Part shown: piece by piece, positions 63,078 to 64,000 of the stretch
Layout of the letters: every line of letters begins with the position of its first letter
Numbering within the stretch: the stretch's first letter is position 1
Translations under genes and position numbers: made by a program
Notes under the pieces: generated by a model
The model's input: the letters and a program-made list of their open reading frames with translations, nothing else
What the model was told of the DNA's origin: nothing
Databases searched by the model: none
DNA from: Sphingobium naphthae
GTDB taxonomy: Bacteria > Pseudomonadota > Alphaproteobacteria > Sphingomonadales > Sphingomonadaceae
Reading direction: 5' to 3'
Assembly: GCF_020782235.1 (NCBI RefSeq)
Contig: NZ_JAJGNO010000011.1
Span: 62,001-126,000 of the forward strand
Length of the DNA stretch: 64,000 nt

Positions 63078-63524
63078 TTACCAGACGCCGGTATTAGGCA
63101 TGGACGCCCATGGCTCGGCGGGGGGCAGATGCCCGTCCTGCAGCAGCTCGACGGAAATGTTGTCGGGTGAGCGGACGAACGCCATATGCCCGTCGCGCGG
63201 CGGGCGGTTGATCGTCACGCCCGCGTCCATCAGCCGCTGGCAGGTGTCGTAGATATTCTCGACCCGATAGGCGAGATGGCCGAAATTGCGGCCGCCATCA
63301 TAGACTTCCGCCGGGCTGCCATCCTCCGCCGGCCAGTTGTAGGTGAGCTCCACCTGCGCATCCTCATCGCCTGGCGCCGCCAGGAAGACCAGCGTGAACC
63401 GGCCTTTCTCATTGTCGAACCGCCGCACCTCCCGAAGCCCGATCAGTTCGAAAAAGGCCTTCGTCTTCTCGACGTCGGCGACGCGGATCATGCTATGCAG
63501 ATATTTGGGCAATTCGATCTCCAT
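63078..63524 (-). CDS. gloA: Lactoylglutathione lyase (glyoxalase I)
   Basis: A 148-residue VOC-fold enzyme: [22 protein letters not shown] opens the first half with metal ligand His10. QVELTYNW supplies a Glu, FGHLAYRV the second His and NISVELLQD the last Glu, the four expected Ni/Zn ligands. It isomerises the methylglyoxal-glutathione adduct. A possible promoter (CTTGAG 16 bp from TAGAGA on the minus strand, 63549-63576) lies just upstream of the ATG at 63524. Confidence 0.92.
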   Translation of the reverse strand: MEIELPKYLHSMIRVADVEKTKAFFELIGLREVRRFDNEKGRFTLVFLAAPGDEDAQVELTYNWPAEDGSPAEVYDGGRNFGHLAYRVENIYDTCQRLMDAGVTINRPPRDGHMAFVRSPDNISVELLQDGHLPPAEPWASMPNTGVW

Positions 63525-63614
63525 TCGTCGCTATCAAGCAACGGTTCATCTCTAGGGTGACAATCTCCCGCTCAAGATAAGGTGGGGTGGCACCGGACGA
63601 AAGAGGGCAGCATC

Positions 63615-64000
63615 ATGGATATGCGGGACAAGGTCTTTCTGGGCAGTGCGGCGCTGCTCGCCTTCGGCGCGATCGCCGGCGGCTATCTGCTGGGCGACGG
63701 ACTGAAGCGCGCCAAGGTCGCCGATCGATCGGTGACCGTGCGGGGACTGGCTGAAAAGGATGTCACTGCCGATCTCGCCACCTGGTCGATCAGCTATTCG
63801 GCGACCGGTTTCGACCTGCCCACCGTGCGCAGCGAGATCGACGCCAACACGCGCGAACTGCGCGCCTATTTCACTGGCCTGGGGTTCAAGCCCGAAGACC
63901 TCACGCCCACCGGCGCCGGCGTCAACCAATGGCTCAACAACGGGGTCAACACCATCACCATCACGCAACGCATGCTGTTGCGCACCACCGACATCGCCCG
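63615..64000 (+). CDS. SIMPL-domain (DUF541) protein, 3' end cut by window
   Basis: The first 128 codons of a rightward gene that continues past the window. MDMRDKVFLGSAALLAFGAIAGGYLLG is a membrane anchor or signal, and RSVTVRGLAEKDVTADLATWSISY is the hallmark opening of the SIMPL/DUF541 domain. Such proteins sit in the periplasm, often as oligomers, and their function is poorly known. AGAGGG precedes the ATG at 63615. Divergent from gloA by 90 bp. Confidence 0.88.
   Translation, partial: MDMRDKVFLGSAALLAFGAIAGGYLLGDGLKRAKVADRSVTVRGLAEKDVTADLATWSISYSATGFDLPTVRSEIDANTRELRAYFTGLGFKPEDLTPTGAGVNQWLNNGVNTITITQRMLLRTTDIA

Overview
The window reads as a piece of chromosome from a sphingomonad-type alphaproteobacterium (Sphingobium/Sphingomonas/Novosphingobium level; the genus is inference). 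The grounds are high GC, tightly packed genes with ATGA/GTGA overlaps, a very large TonB-dependent receptor, intergenic palindromes of the TTCGACA-GCTCAG type that I associate with this group, a DUF2093 gene, and the synteny mutY / DUF721 / dsbA / dsbA / smc. No rRNA, tRNA, CRISPR array, phage or insertion sequence was recognised.

Region 1 (1-15.3 kb) is a catabolic locus for rhamnogalacturonan-I or a similar rhamnose- and galactose-bearing plant polymer. A leftward unit encodes L-rhamnonate dehydratase, an FAH-family diketo-acid hydrolase, an SDR dehydrogenase and the start of an amidohydrolase-type lactonase. Divergent from it run an IclR regulator, L-rhamnose 1-dehydrogenase, a rhamnogalacturonan-acetylesterase-like SGNH esterase, an alpha/beta-hydrolase esterase, the L-lactate oxidation genes lutABC, kduD, and three glycoside hydrolases (GH35, GH53, GH43-like). 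Together they fit deacetylation and galactan side-chain removal outside the cytoplasm, then non-phosphorylative rhamnose oxidation to pyruvate plus L-lactate, with LutABC returning the lactate to pyruvate.

Region 2 (15.3-20.4 kb) is a leftward five-gene efflux operon: a MarR regulator, an FUSC/AaeB-like permease, a DUF1656 protein, a HlyD-type fusion protein and a NodT-type outer-membrane lipoprotein. A near-perfect palindrome covers the start codon of the regulator. Region 3 (20.5-28.6 kb) has a fused M16 protease with a small companion, a divergent M28 peptidase, and clpB closed by a strong terminator. Region 4 (28.3-35.2 kb) holds a TPR/aspartyl-hydroxylase fusion, a sulfotransferase-like P-loop protein and a 1021-residue TonB receptor with dyad-rich upstream DNA.

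Region 5 (34.6-64 kb) is mainly housekeeping: an M23 peptidase, DUF2093, xseA and purD (divergent, 7 bp apart), a membrane HhH protein, cysQ-like, pmbA, nudC, mutY, DUF721, two dsbA-like genes, smc, an aminotransferase, a phospholipase-D-type protein, ubiA, rsmE, gshA, an ICMT-like membrane protein, a STAS-like protein beside a degenerate ClpP-like protein, ruvAB, a long-chain acyl-CoA synthetase, RidA, a lipoprotein, gloB, gloA and a SIMPL-domain gene cut by the window end. Several convergent neighbours share stop codons, showing strong compaction.
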